Shown piece after piece: positions 43,736 to 51,633 of a stretch of 64,000 bases of DNA; within the stretch, counting starts at the first letter, position 1, and every line of letters starts with the position of its first letter. Where the stretch lies: assembly GCF_015560805.1 (NCBI RefSeq), contig NZ_JADMSO010000002.1:1-64000 (forward strand), written 5' to 3'. This DNA is from Mediterraneibacter glycyrrhizinilyticus. Its GTDB lineage: Bacteria; Bacillota; Clostridia; Lachnospirales; Lachnospiraceae. The notes beneath the pieces are model-generated. The model was not told the origin of the DNA and made no database searches. It saw nothing but the letters and a program-made list of their open reading frames with translations. The position numbers and the translations under genes are program-made.

Positions 43736-44527
43736 ATGAACGATTTGGAAATGTATCGCGAGCAGCTTGCGATGTGTGATGATAAGATTATTGACGCTCT
43801 GGCGGAACGGAATCAGATTGTCGAAAAGATCATGTCTTATAAAGAAGAGTACGGAATGCGGATCCTGCAGCCGGCACAGGAAGAGAAACAGGAACGGATC
43901 CGCAGGGAAAAGTTAAAAGACAATCGCTATGAAAAAGAGATCGAAGATGTGTTTGAGCGGATCATCCGGAACAGTAAACGGATTCAGGCAAGAACATTGT
44001 TTCCATACAATATTGTTCTGATCGGGTTTATGGGGGCAGGGAAATCCACGGTTTCCGATTATCTGAGTACGATGTTTGCAATGGAGATCGTCGAGATGGA
44101 TCAGGTGATCGCAGATCGGGAAGAGATGAGCATTCCGGATATTTTTTCTACTTACGGAGAAGAATATTTTCGGGATTTGGAGACGGATCTGCTGATCGAG
44201 ATGCAGTCGAGAAAAAATACGATCATTTCCTGCGGAGGCGGAGCGGCGCTTAGAGAGCGTAATGTAAAAGAAATGAAAAAGAACGGAAGAGTCGTGCTTT
44301 TAACGGCAAGCCCGAGCACGGTGTATGAACGTGTGAAAGACTGTGGGGATCGTCCGATTCTAAATGGAAACAAAAATGTTGCTTATATTGCAGATTTAAT
44401 GGAAACGCGTCGTGAAAAATATGAGGCCGCGGCAGATATTGTGATTCGGACAGATGAAAAAACCGTGCTGGAAATCTGCGAAGAACTGATCACAAAATTA
44501 ACGGAGTTAGAAAAGAAAGATGTTTGA
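43736..44527 (+). CDS. Chorismate mutase-shikimate kinase fusion
   Basis: A 263-residue bifunctional enzyme for aromatic amino acids. Residues about 1-85 are an AroQ-type chorismate mutase helix bundle (CDDKIIDALAERNQIVEKIM); residues about 92-260 are shikimate kinase with Walker A GFMGAGKSTVSDYL, the acceptor region EMDQVIADREEMSIPDIFS, EYFRDLETDLL, and CGGGAALRE. The two steps are not consecutive in the pathway. Start 43736 has GAAAGGAAGAG; the longer frame is unlikely. Fusions of this kind are known in Clostridia. Overlaps the next gene by eight bases. Confidence 0.9.
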   Translation: MNDLEMYREQLAMCDDKIIDALAERNQIVEKIMSYKEEYGMRILQPAQEEKQERIRREKLKDNRYEKEIEDVFERIIRNSKRIQARTLFPYNIVLIGFMGAGKSTVSDYLSTMFAMEIVEMDQVIADREEMSIPDIFSTYGEEYFRDLETDLLIEMQSRKNTIISCGGGAALRERNVKEMKKNGRVVLLTASPSTVYERVKDCGDRPILNGNKNVAYIADLMETRREKYEAAADIVIRTDEKTVLEICEELITKLTELEKKDV

Positions 44528-45014
44528 TAAATTTTTTCCGGATGAATATGTAGCATCCACTTATGTGATTGCATTTGAAAAACTATATGAGGAAGGGTAT
44601 CGCGGCGTTATTTTTGATATTGATAATACGTTGGTACCACATGGAGCGCCGGCGGATGAGCGCGCAAAGAAGTTGTTTGAAAGACTTGGAAAAATCGGAT
44701 TTGAATCCTGTCTGCTTTCAAATAACAAAGAACCGCGGGTTAAGATGTTTAATGAAGAAATCGGGACAAATTACATTTTTAACGCGCACAAACCGTCTAC
44801 AAAAAATTATCTGCATGCAATGGAACTGATGGGGACGGATAAGACGAATACATTGTTTATCGGTGATCAGCTTTTTACGGATGTATGGGGCGCAAAAAGG
44901 ACCGGGATCCGTAATATCCTTGTGAAACCGATTTATCCGAAAGAAGAGATTCAGATCGTTTTAAAGCGGTATCTGGAGCGGGTCGTGCTTCATTTCTATT
45001 TGAAAAAGAAATAA
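44520..45014 (+). CDS. YqeG-family HAD phosphatase
   Basis: A 164-residue HAD-IIIA phosphatase. The motif-I FDIDNTLVPHG (Asp nucleophile) and the later GDQLFTDVWGAKRTGI (motif IV) match YqeG/phosphatidylglycerophosphatase-like enzymes. In Bacillus YqeG lies next to yqeH and aroE; here its neighbour is shikimate kinase, an equivalent context. Candidate role: phosphatidylglycerophosphate phosphatase, as reported for the yeast Gep4 and some bacterial relatives. Confidence 0.88.
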   Translation: MFDKFFPDEYVASTYVIAFEKLYEEGYRGVIFDIDNTLVPHGAPADERAKKLFERLGKIGFESCLLSNNKEPRVKMFNEEIGTNYIFNAHKPSTKNYLHAMELMGTDKTNTLFIGDQLFTDVWGAKRTGIRNILVKPIYPKEEIQIVLKRYLERVVLHFYLKKK

Positions 45015-45019
45015 AAAGG

Positions 45020-45048
45020 TTGAAAAAAGCAGAAAATTATTATAGAAT
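45020..45048 (+). promoter_or_regulatory. Promoter of efp
   Basis: TTGAAA, 17 bases, TAGAAT, about 55 bases upstream of the efp start. Confidence 0.6.
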
Positions 45049-45102
45049 GATAAAAGCTGAGAACATATGCGCATAGAGCGCGCGATTGAAGGAGGATTAC
45101 AA

Positions 45103-45660
45103 ATGATCGCAGCAGGAGATTTTAAGAACGGTGTTACCGTTGAGATTGATGGAAATATTTACCAGATTCTGGAATTCCAGCATGTAAAACCTGGAAAAGG
45201 AGCCGCTTTTGTAAGAACGAAACTGAAAAACATCATTAGCGGTGGTGTGATTGAAAAGACATTCAGACCGACAGAGAAATTCCCGAAAGCACATATCGAC
45301 AGAAAAGATATGCAGTATCTGTATCAGGATGGTGATCTGTACAACTTTATGGATGTTGAGACATATGATCAGATCGCATTGGACAAAGAAGTTGTAGGGG
45401 ATGCGCTGAAGTTTGTAAAAGAGAACGAAGTAGTAAAAGTATGTTCTCACAAAGGTAACGTATTTTCCGTTGAGCCGCCTCTGTTTGTAGAACTTGCAAT
45501 TACAGAGACAGAGCCGGGATTCAAAGGCGATACGGCACAGGGAGCAACCAAGCCGGCAACAGTTGAGACAGGTGCAACTGTTATGGTTCCGCTGTTTGTT
45601 GAGAATGGAGATGTTCTGAAGATTGATACCCGTACAGGAGAATATCTGTCCAGAGTATAA
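45103..45660 (+). CDS. efp: Elongation factor P
   Basis: A 185-residue EF-P, which rescues ribosomes stalled at proline runs. Lys32 in [17 protein letters not shown] is at the tip of the first domain and is the residue modified in other bacteria (5-aminopentanolylation in Bacillus). Three beta-barrel domains follow the standard lengths. The strong GAAGGAGG site fixes the ATG at 45103. A hairpin follows the stop. Confidence 0.96.
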   Translation: MIAAGDFKNGVTVEIDGNIYQILEFQHVKPGKGAAFVRTKLKNIISGGVIEKTFRPTEKFPKAHIDRKDMQYLYQDGDLYNFMDVETYDQIALDKEVVGDALKFVKENEVVKVCSHKGNVFSVEPPLFVELAITETEPGFKGDTAQGATKPATVETGATVMVPLFVENGDVLKIDTRTGEYLSRV

Positions 45661-45710
45661 GAATAGGCAGTGATTTTTTGAAGTGTCAGAATACAGGCAT
45701 TTCTAATATA

Positions 45711-45744
45711 GGATGGGAGCGATTCGTTTGAATTGCTCCCATCC
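45711..45744 (+). terminator. Hairpin after efp
   Basis: GGATGGGAGC-g-ATTC-gttt-GAAT-t-GCTCCCATCC, a 14-bp stem with one mismatch; no clear U-run follows, so termination would be weak. Confidence 0.5.
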
Positions 45745-45807
45745 TGCATTATAAGATCAGGATTCCGAAGTTTTTGATTCCCGCCGGCTTTTTATGATCT
45801 GCCATTG

Positions 45808-46093
45808 ATAGCGTCGATGTACAAGGGGGAAACACGCCTCAAACCGCGTAATTTCGGTGATTTTCAGCGTTATCCTCAATCAGCGTACGTCCAGTACGCT
45901 TCAATCGTCTGCCTTGAAAATCACCGAATTATCTGCGGTTGAGGTCGGTGAGTCGAGAAGAAACAAATCTAAGCCTCTTTTAGGTACTTGAACGACGCGT
46001 ACAGAGACGAGACGTACGCGGAGTGAAAGTAACAATAAAGAGGCTTAGATTTGCTCTTCATCGACCGTTTTTCCCCTTGTACACCGACGCTAT
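45808..46093. repeat. Cloverleaf-like repeat element, about 285 bp
   Basis: Non-coding element with three nested inverted repeats. Outer arms: ATAGCGTCGATGTACAAGGG at 45808 pairs with the end around 46068-46093 (two mismatches). Left inner hairpin 45837-45944: CCTCAAACCGC...AATTTCGGTGATTTTCA with its complement, two 1-base bulges, and a GCGTAC/GTACGC mini-stem in the loop. Right inner hairpin 45965-46052: AAATCTAAGCCTCTTT perfectly complementary to its partner, with CGCGTAC/GTACGCG in the loop. A 41-base copy of one end lies after modC, so it is dispersed. No ORF inside. Function unknown: RNA, MITE-like or REP-like. Confidence 0.8.
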
Positions 46094-46626
46094 ATGAGTA
46101 CGGGAATCAGCGTTATAAGGGTAAGTGATCCGAAAACAACGGAGGTTTTCATGATGGCAGATATTGCAAATAGGAACAGGATCAACAGCCACGGATTTCG
46201 TAAATTTTTGTAGTAGTACGCTTTATCTTCATAAGAAGTATGCAGTTCAAACGGTTTTCCGTCATTTGCTTTTTCTACGATCAGCAGTTCACGGTTGAAC
46301 GTTGTCGCATTGGTTGCCAGACGTCCGCCTTTTTCAGCCCATGGTCGCCAACGTATTTTCCCGATGGAGTAATTAAGATTTATATTTTTATAGAAAACTT
46401 TATATCCCATATCTTCTAAAAACATATAATAATTGTCTGCTTCTTCTTTGGATTTGTGTCCGATAAAATCGATACAGTATTTTACCTGGTTGGGGCGACA
46501 TGGCTCGAATTCATATAAGATTTTTTCTGTTCGTATAAGGCGATAGCCTTTCTTGGACATGTTGTTCAGCCATTTCATTTGTGTATTCAAAAGACCGCCC
46601 AAAAATCGATAATATTTTTTACTCAT
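46090..46626 (-). CDS. DUF2812 membrane protein
   Basis: A 178-residue DUF2812 protein. The conserved domain (about 1-105) shows LLNTQMKWLNNMSKKGYRLIRTEKILYEFEPC and a second 'GYKVFYKNINLNYSIGKIRW'-type block; two hydrophobic segments near the C-terminus (about 137-155 and 160-177) follow. The stop codon falls within the outer arm of the cloverleaf repeat, so the C-terminus may have been shortened. ATG at 46626 has GGAGGTG. It overlaps the PadR gene by eight bases; PadR-DUF2812 pairs are common and the regulator probably controls both. Function is unknown. Confidence 0.8.
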   Translation of the reverse strand: MSKKYYRFLGGLLNTQMKWLNNMSKKGYRLIRTEKILYEFEPCRPNQVKYCIDFIGHKSKEEADNYYMFLEDMGYKVFYKNINLNYSIGKIRWRPWAEKGGRLATNATTFNRELLIVEKANDGKPFELHTSYEDKAYYYKNLRNPWLLILFLFAISAIMKTSVVFGSLTLITLIPVLI

Positions 46627-46945
46627 ATGCACCTCCGATGATCGTATCTGCTATGTTTACAAGTTCATGAAGCCTCGCAAGCTCTTTTTCTGCAATTTCT
46701 TTTCCCTGAGGTGTTATGCAATATTCTTTTTTTCTTTTTTCCAGATCGCCATAGGGCGTGATCCAACCTTTTTTTTCTAAAGAGGTCAACGCGCCGTATA
46801 AAGTACCTGCCCCTAACAAAAGCTGCCCTTTCGTTTTATCTTCAATAAACTGCATAACGGCATATCCATGCCTTGGTGTATAGAGGGAAAGCAAAATATA
46901 AAAGGTCACTTCTGTAAGTGCCCCGCTTTTTGTATTGTCCCGCAT
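46619..46945 (-). CDS. PadR-family transcriptional regulator
   Basis: A 108-residue PadR repressor: TEVTFYILLSLYTPRHGYAVMQFIE is the winged-helix start, LLLGAGTLYGALTSLEKKGWI the recognition region, and the short C-terminal helix (AEKELARLHELVNIADTIIG) makes the dimer. The upstream ORF codons lack a ribosome site and I choose the ATG at 46945 with GGAGGTAT just upstream. It lies 5' of DUF2812 in the same operon. An inverted repeat upstream is a probable operator. Confidence 0.88.
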   Translation of the reverse strand: MRDNTKSGALTEVTFYILLSLYTPRHGYAVMQFIEDKTKGQLLLGAGTLYGALTSLEKKGWITPYGDLEKRKKEYCITPQGKEIAEKELARLHELVNIADTIIGGAYE

Positions 46946-46963
46946 GAATGATACCTCCAATAC

Positions 46964-46997
46964 TACGGTTACTGTAATAAATATTTCACTAACCGTA
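46964..46997. promoter_or_regulatory. Candidate PadR operator
   Basis: TACGGTTA and TAACCGTA, perfect 8-bp arms separated by 18 bases, lie within 55 bases upstream of the PadR gene. Wide-spaced inverted repeats of this type are usual PadR sites. Confidence 0.6.
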
Positions 46998-47034
46998 ATA
47001 GGATGCAAGAGTTTGTTGATGATGAAAATCAAGA

Positions 47035-47063
47035 TTGCTTTTCATATGAAAAAGCGATATAAT
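47035..47063 (+). promoter_or_regulatory. Promoter of the DUF5688 gene
   Basis: TTGCTT, 17 bases, perfect TATAAT, about 107 bases before the start codon. Confidence 0.55.
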
Positions 47064-47169
47064 CAGTTTATGTAATTTGTTTCTAAATCAACAATTCCGG
47101 TACATCTCGTACCAAATTTCTCATTTTAATTTCAAGACGGACGCGTATAGGGAAAGTGAAAGGAGTTAT

Positions 47170-48096
47170 ATGGAATATCAGGAATTTTTAAGCGCGGTTG
47201 AAAGAAAAATGAATTTAAAAATGACAGGAGGGATGCATGCCAGCTTGCATGAAGCGGTGAAAAATAATGGTGAAGTAAAAAGAGGAGTTCTGGTGGAAAG
47301 CCCGGGAATCAATATTTCTCCGGCATTTTATCTGGAAGAAGTATATCAGCGGTATCAAAGTGGTGATACATTGGATCAGCTTGTAGATGAACTTTTAAAA
47401 TGTTATCAGGAAGTAAGGTGCAAAAAGTCATTGGATATAACGGATCTGGAAACGATAGAGGGGATTCGGGATAAGGTTGTATTTAAATTGATTCATTCTG
47501 AAAAAAACAGAGCTTTGCTGAAAGAAATTCCTCATCGGGAGATTCTGGATCTGAGTATAGTGTTCTATTTGATCGTTGACATGGAGGAGCGTTCGACTGC
47601 GACTATTTTGATTCGAAATGAACATTTAAAAGTATGGGGGATGGATGAAGAACAGCTTTTGTCATTTGCGTATGAAAATGTGCAGAGGCTGATACCGCCG
47701 CAGTTGTTTTTGATGCGGGAAATTGTAGAAGAAACATTGGAGCTTGGGAGAAGAAAACCGATCAATCTGTTTGAATATCCGGAAAATCTGAAAGGCGAAT
47801 TTATGTATGTTCTTACTAATTCTCATCGTAATTTGGGTGCGGCTGCAATTCTTTATCCCGGTGTGCAAAAAAAGATCGCAGAGATTCTCAACGGCGGTTA
47901 TTATGTGATCCCGAGCAGTGTACATGAGATGATCATAGTACCAATGACGGAAAGTATTACGAGAAAAGAATTAGATCAAATGGTGAAGGAGGTAAATGAA
48001 AATGTAGTAGATCCGGAAGAAATCCTAAGTGATCATGTTTATATATATGATGCGGGGAAAGAGGTACTGCAATGGGTATTTTCAAGCAGGATATAG
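47170..48096 (+). CDS. DUF5688-family protein
   Basis: A 308-residue protein of DUF5688, a family common in Lachnospiraceae with unknown function. It begins MEYQEFLSAVERKMNLKM, with a lysine-rich middle, then GINISPAFYLEEVYQRYQSGDTLD, LDLSIVFYLIVDMEERSTATILIRNEHL and a GGYYVIPSSVHEMIIVP block. No signal peptide or membrane helix. I choose the ATG at 47170 with AAAGGAGT upstream; the longer frame would begin within the promoter. It lies 89 bases before the coiled-coil gene, maybe one operon. Confidence 0.78.
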   Translation: MEYQEFLSAVERKMNLKMTGGMHASLHEAVKNNGEVKRGVLVESPGINISPAFYLEEVYQRYQSGDTLDQLVDELLKCYQEVRCKKSLDITDLETIEGIRDKVVFKLIHSEKNRALLKEIPHREILDLSIVFYLIVDMEERSTATILIRNEHLKVWGMDEEQLLSFAYENVQRLIPPQLFLMREIVEETLELGRRKPINLFEYPENLKGEFMYVLTNSHRNLGAAAILYPGVQKKIAEILNGGYYVIPSSVHEMIIVPMTESITRKELDQMVKEVNENVVDPEEILSDHVYIYDAGKEVLQWVFSSRI

Positions 48097-48185
48097 ATGC
48101 GATATGAAGTTGAAACCGGACATTCTGTTGAAAATGCCAAGGTTTTTATTATTTAAAATTCTAGTGAACAAAGGAGATGAGAAGT

Positions 48186-48650
48186 ATGGAAGAAACGAAG
48201 ATGCTGCAGGCAATCCGTGGGATTTTCCGAGAGGAGACCGCAAGCCTGCGAGAAGAAATGACAGGACTGCATAAGGAGACCGCGAGCCTGCGAGAGGAAG
48301 TGACAGGACTGCATAAGGAGACCGCGAGCCTGCGAGAGGAAATGACAGGACTGCATAAGGAGACCGCGAGCCTCAGAGTAGAATTTCAGCAGAATCTGGA
48401 AAAAACCGAGAAAAATATTCTGGAAGTTTTGCGAAAAGAAATTCGGGCATCTGAAAATTCTACTTTGGAGGAAGTGGATCGCTTACAGGAAATTATGGAG
48501 CGGCGAATCGGAGAGGTAAATGAAAAAATAGAAAACGTAGAACGGTATTATCGAATCAGCAGATTGGAAAACGACAATACAACTCTGGTGTTGCAGATTG
48601 TTGAAGATTACGGGAGACGTCTGGAAAAATTAGAGCGTGTGATCGCCTAA
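48186..48650 (+). CDS. Coiled-coil protein with 14-residue repeats
   Basis: A 154-residue protein I cannot assign to a family. Residues 17-58 are three nearly identical copies of ETASLREEMTGLHK (one has V for M), then half a fourth; this gives two heptads per copy and a continuous coiled coil. The rest is a charged helical tail with more coiled-coil potential (QNLEKTEKNILEVLRKEI). No signal peptide or membrane helix. Start set by AAAGGAG at nine bases. It follows DUF5688 and could be its partner, but that is guesswork. Confidence 0.75.
   Translation: MEETKMLQAIRGIFREETASLREEMTGLHKETASLREEVTGLHKETASLREEMTGLHKETASLRVEFQQNLEKTEKNILEVLRKEIRASENSTLEEVDRLQEIMERRIGEVNEKIENVERYYRISRLENDNTTLVLQIVEDYGRRLEKLERVIA
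48234..48377 (+). repeat. 42-bp tandem repeats within the coiled-coil gene
   Basis: Units at 48234-48275, 48276-48317 and 48318-48359, plus a partial unit to about 48377. They differ by a few bases (AAG/GAG, ATG/GTG), so copies are recent and likely to vary in number between strains. All copies stay in frame. Confidence 0.9.
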
Positions 48651-48657
48651 AAAGGAC

Positions 48658-48686
48658 TTGTGTCATAGTAAGGAACGCGCTATAAT
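48658..48686 (+). promoter_or_regulatory. Promoter of the GlpA-like operon
   Basis: TTGTGT, 17 bases, perfect TATAAT, about 160 bases before the gene; the transcript would carry a leader of about 150 bases. Confidence 0.6.
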
Positions 48687-48764
48687 CATTACATAAGACA
48701 ATAAAACTTTCGGATGATCCATGGATCAGAGGGATGTTTCTGAAAGCGGAGCCAAGGAGAGCAG

Positions 48765-48816
48765 AGACCGGCAGAGGACGTATCAGACAGGTACGTTTTT
48801 TCTGTCGGTCTTTTTT
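48765..48816 (+). terminator. Leader terminator (possible attenuator)
   Basis: AGACCGGCAGA pairs with TCTGTCGGTCT, and an inner ACGTA/TACGT stem extends it; TTTTTT follows. It lies between the promoter and the GlpA-like start (48846) and would stop transcription before the operon unless read through, as in GlpP-controlled glycerol operons. The control factor is not evident. Confidence 0.7.
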
Positions 48817-48845
48817 CGCTTTGGCTGATACAAGGAGGAAATGAT

Positions 48846-50345
48846 ATGTATGATGTAGTGATTATCGGAGCAGGTGTGTCCGGATCGTCGATCGCACGGG
48901 AACTGTCACGATATCAGGTGAATGTTTGCGTACTTGAAAAAGAAGAGGATGTCTGCTGCGGAACTTCCAAGGCAAACAGCGGGATCGTCCATGCGGGATA
49001 CGATGCAGAGCCGGGAAGTCTGATGGCAAAGCTGAATGTTCAGGGAAACAAGATGATGGAATCACTTTCAAAAGAACTAGATTTCTCATTTGCACGAACC
49101 GGTTCGTTTGTAGTCTGTACTGAGGAGGAAAATATTCCGAAATTGGAAGCGCTTCAGAAGAGAGGGATCAAAAATGGCGTAGAAAATCTGCAGATCCTCG
49201 GGAAAGAAGAAGCGCTTGCGATGGAACCGAATCTTTCCGAGGATACGGTTGCGGTACTTTATGCGCCGACAGCGGGGATCGTCTGTCCGTTCGGTCTGAA
49301 CATCGCGATGGCAGAAAATGCGGCAGTGAACGGCGTCTCTTTCTTTTTCGATACGAAAGTGGAAACAATTGAACGGATGAGATTGGCTGAACATCCAGGA
49401 ACTTCTGAACTGTCGGAAAATGAAAAAGCGGGATTTCAGATCAAGACATCCAGAGGGACATTTGAAGCGAAATATATCGTAAATGCGGCGGGGGTTTATG
49501 CAGACAGATTTCATAATATGGTGAGTGAAAAGAAAATTAAGATCACACCACGGAAAGGAGAGTATTTCCTGTTGGATAAAAGTGCAGGAAAACATGTGAG
49601 CCGAACCATTTTTGCACTTCCGGGGAAGTATGGAAAAGGTGTATTGGTCAGCCAGACTGTCCACGGAAATCTGCTTGTAGGACCGACTGCGACGGACTTG
49701 GATGATAAAGAGGGCAATTACACGACAGCAGACGGATTGGCGGAAATCCGGGAAAAATCAGGAAATTGTGTGAAAAATATTCCTCTTCGCAGCGTGATCA
49801 CGAGCTTTGCGGGACTGCGTGCGCATGAAGAGGGACATGAATTTCTAATCGGGGAATTGGAGGATGTACCGGGATTTATTGACTGCGCCGGAATTGAATC
49901 GCCGGGACTTACAAGTGCGCCGGCAATCGGTAAGATGGTGGCAGGAATTTTGAAAGAAAAGATGGATCTGAAAGAGGATCCGAATTTTCAGGGGACACGG
50001 AAAGGGATTTTGGATCCGTCTCGGCTTTCTCTGGAAGAACATAATGAACTGATCCAGAAAAATCCCGCATATGGAAATATGATCTGCAGGTGTGAAATGA
50101 TTTCGGAGGGGGAAATTTTGGATGCGATCCACCGACCGCTCGGCGCGAAGTCATTAGACGGCATAAAAAGACGAACACGCGCAGGAATGGGAAGGTGTCA
50201 GTCCGGTTTTTGTTCTCCGCGGACAATGGAAATTCTTTCGAGAGAATTGAAAGTACCGATGGAAGAACTGACAAAGTCGGGCGGCGGTTCCAAACTGATC
50301 ACCGGACACAGCAAAGAGATTTATCAGGGGGAGGATGCGGAATGA
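48846..50345 (+). CDS. GlpA-like FAD-dependent glycerol-3-phosphate dehydrogenase
   Basis: A 499-residue FAD oxidoreductase of the DAO family with a C-terminal BFD-like [2Fe-2S] domain. FAD site: DVVIIGAGVSGSSIARELSRY (residues 3-23); the four cysteines are in ICRCEMISEGEIL and RCQSGFCSPR (about 418-467). Anaerobic GlpA works with GlpB and GlpC in E. coli; here the following gene is GlpB-like and DUF1667 replaces GlpC, as in many Clostridia. A related L-2-hydroxyglutarate oxidase activity is a weaker alternative. Strong AAGGAGG site. Confidence 0.85.
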   Translation: MYDVVIIGAGVSGSSIARELSRYQVNVCVLEKEEDVCCGTSKANSGIVHAGYDAEPGSLMAKLNVQGNKMMESLSKELDFSFARTGSFVVCTEEENIPKLEALQKRGIKNGVENLQILGKEEALAMEPNLSEDTVAVLYAPTAGIVCPFGLNIAMAENAAVNGVSFFFDTKVETIERMRLAEHPGTSELSENEKAGFQIKTSRGTFEAKYIVNAAGVYADRFHNMVSEKKIKITPRKGEYFLLDKSAGKHVSRTIFALPGKYGKGVLVSQTVHGNLLVGPTATDLDDKEGNYTTADGLAEIREKSGNCVKNIPLRSVITSFAGLRAHEEGHEFLIGELEDVPGFIDCAGIESPGLTSAPAIGKMVAGILKEKMDLKEDPNFQGTRKGILDPSRLSLEEHNELIQKNPAYGNMICRCEMISEGEILDAIHRPLGAKSLDGIKRRTRAGMGRCQSGFCSPRTMEILSRELKVPMEELTKSGGGSKLITGHSKEIYQGEDAE

Positions 50346-51616
50346 AAACATATGATATTGTCATTATCGGCGGAGGTCCGGCCGGTTTGGCAGCGGCGGT
50401 TTCCGCGAGAAAACAGGGAGAGGAAAGCATTGTGATCCTGGAGCGGGATAAGGAACTGGGAGGAATTTTAAATCAATGTATTCATAACGGATTTGGTCTG
50501 CATACATTTCAGGAAGAGCTGACCGGACCGGAATATGCGGCGCGGTTTATGAAACAAGTTGAGGAACTTGGAATCGAATATCGTTTGAACACAATGGTAG
50601 TTGAGATCAGCAGTGATAAGGTTGTAACGGCGATGAGCCGCCGGGATGGAATGTATCAGATCCGGGCAAAGGCGCTGATCCTGGCAATGGGATGCCGCGA
50701 AAGGGCGCGGGGAGCGCTGAATATTCCGGGATACCGTCCGGCGGGGATTTATTCGGCGGGAACTGCCCAGCGGCTGGTCAACAAAGAGGGATTTATGCCG
50801 GGCAGAAAAGTGGTGATCCTCGGATCGGGAGACATCGGTCTGATCATGGCGCGCCGCATGACACTGGAGGGGGCGGAAGTGAAAGTCGTGGCGGAACTGA
50901 TGCCTTATTCCGGCGGGTTAAAGCGAAATATCGTACAGTGTTTGGATGATTATGATATTCCGTTGAAACTGAGTCATACGGTGATCGATATCAAAGGAAA
51001 AGAGCGGGTGGAGGGGATCGTGCTGGCAGAAGTCGATGAGACGAACCGACCGATTCCCGGAACCGAAGAATTTTACGAATGTGATACTTTGCTGCTCTCA
51101 GTCGGTCTGATTCCGGAAAATGAATTGTCCGCACAGATGGGTATTGCGTTGAGCAACGTGACTTCCGGTCCGGTTGTGGATGAAAGTCTGGAAACCAATT
51201 TGGACGGCGTGTTTGCCTGCGGAAATGTACTGCATGTGCATGATCTGGTGGATTTTGTGTCGGAAGAAGCAGCAACCGCCGGAAAAAATGCCGCATGCTA
51301 TGTAAAAAACGAACGAATGAAGAGCGGGATCTCGATTCCTATAAAAGCAGAGAACGGAGTACGCTATACCGTTCCGTCACGGATCGATCCGGAACGGATG
51401 GAGGAGAAACAGATCGTACGTTTTCGTGTGGGAAAAGTGTATAAAAATTGCCGGATCTGTGCATTTTTAGATGGAGAGCAGATCATTTCCAGAAAACGTC
51501 CGGTCGTGGCTCCCGGAGAGATGGAACAAGTTATTTTGAAAAAAGAATGGTTTGAGCAGCCGCCAGAATGTACAGACGGAAGCGGGCATGAACTGATCAT
51601 TCGGATTGAAGAATAG
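50342..51616 (+). CDS. FAD/NAD(P)-dependent oxidoreductase, GlpB-like partner
   Basis: A 424-residue flavoprotein with two nucleotide-binding folds: DIVIIGGGPAGLAAAVSA (FAD, residues 4-21) and KVVILGSGDIGLIMARRMTL (NAD(P), about 155-175). It begins in the last codons of the GlpA-like gene (ATGA overlap). In Clostridia, this protein with the GlpA-like one and DUF1667 makes the electron-transfer unit that feeds glycerol-3-phosphate oxidation. The longer in-frame ORF start upstream lies within the previous gene. Confidence 0.85.
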   Translation: MKTYDIVIIGGGPAGLAAAVSARKQGEESIVILERDKELGGILNQCIHNGFGLHTFQEELTGPEYAARFMKQVEELGIEYRLNTMVVEISSDKVVTAMSRRDGMYQIRAKALILAMGCRERARGALNIPGYRPAGIYSAGTAQRLVNKEGFMPGRKVVILGSGDIGLIMARRMTLEGAEVKVVAELMPYSGGLKRNIVQCLDDYDIPLKLSHTVIDIKGKERVEGIVLAEVDETNRPIPGTEEFYECDTLLLSVGLIPENELSAQMGIALSNVTSGPVVDESLETNLDGVFACGNVLHVHDLVDFVSEEAATAGKNAACYVKNERMKSGISIPIKAENGVRYTVPSRIDPERMEEKQIVRFRVGKVYKNCRICAFLDGEQIISRKRPVVAPGEMEQVILKKEWFEQPPECTDGSGHELIIRIEE

Positions 51617-51633
51617 AAAGGGAGGGATCGAGG

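Noticed and set aside
45661-46089. Small protein gene in the efp-DUF2812 gap
   Set aside because: Short frames exist only as by-products of the inverted repeats; none has a ribosome site.
48234-48377. Tandem repeats as a CRISPR array
   Set aside because: Units are contiguous without spacers and code in frame for a coiled coil.
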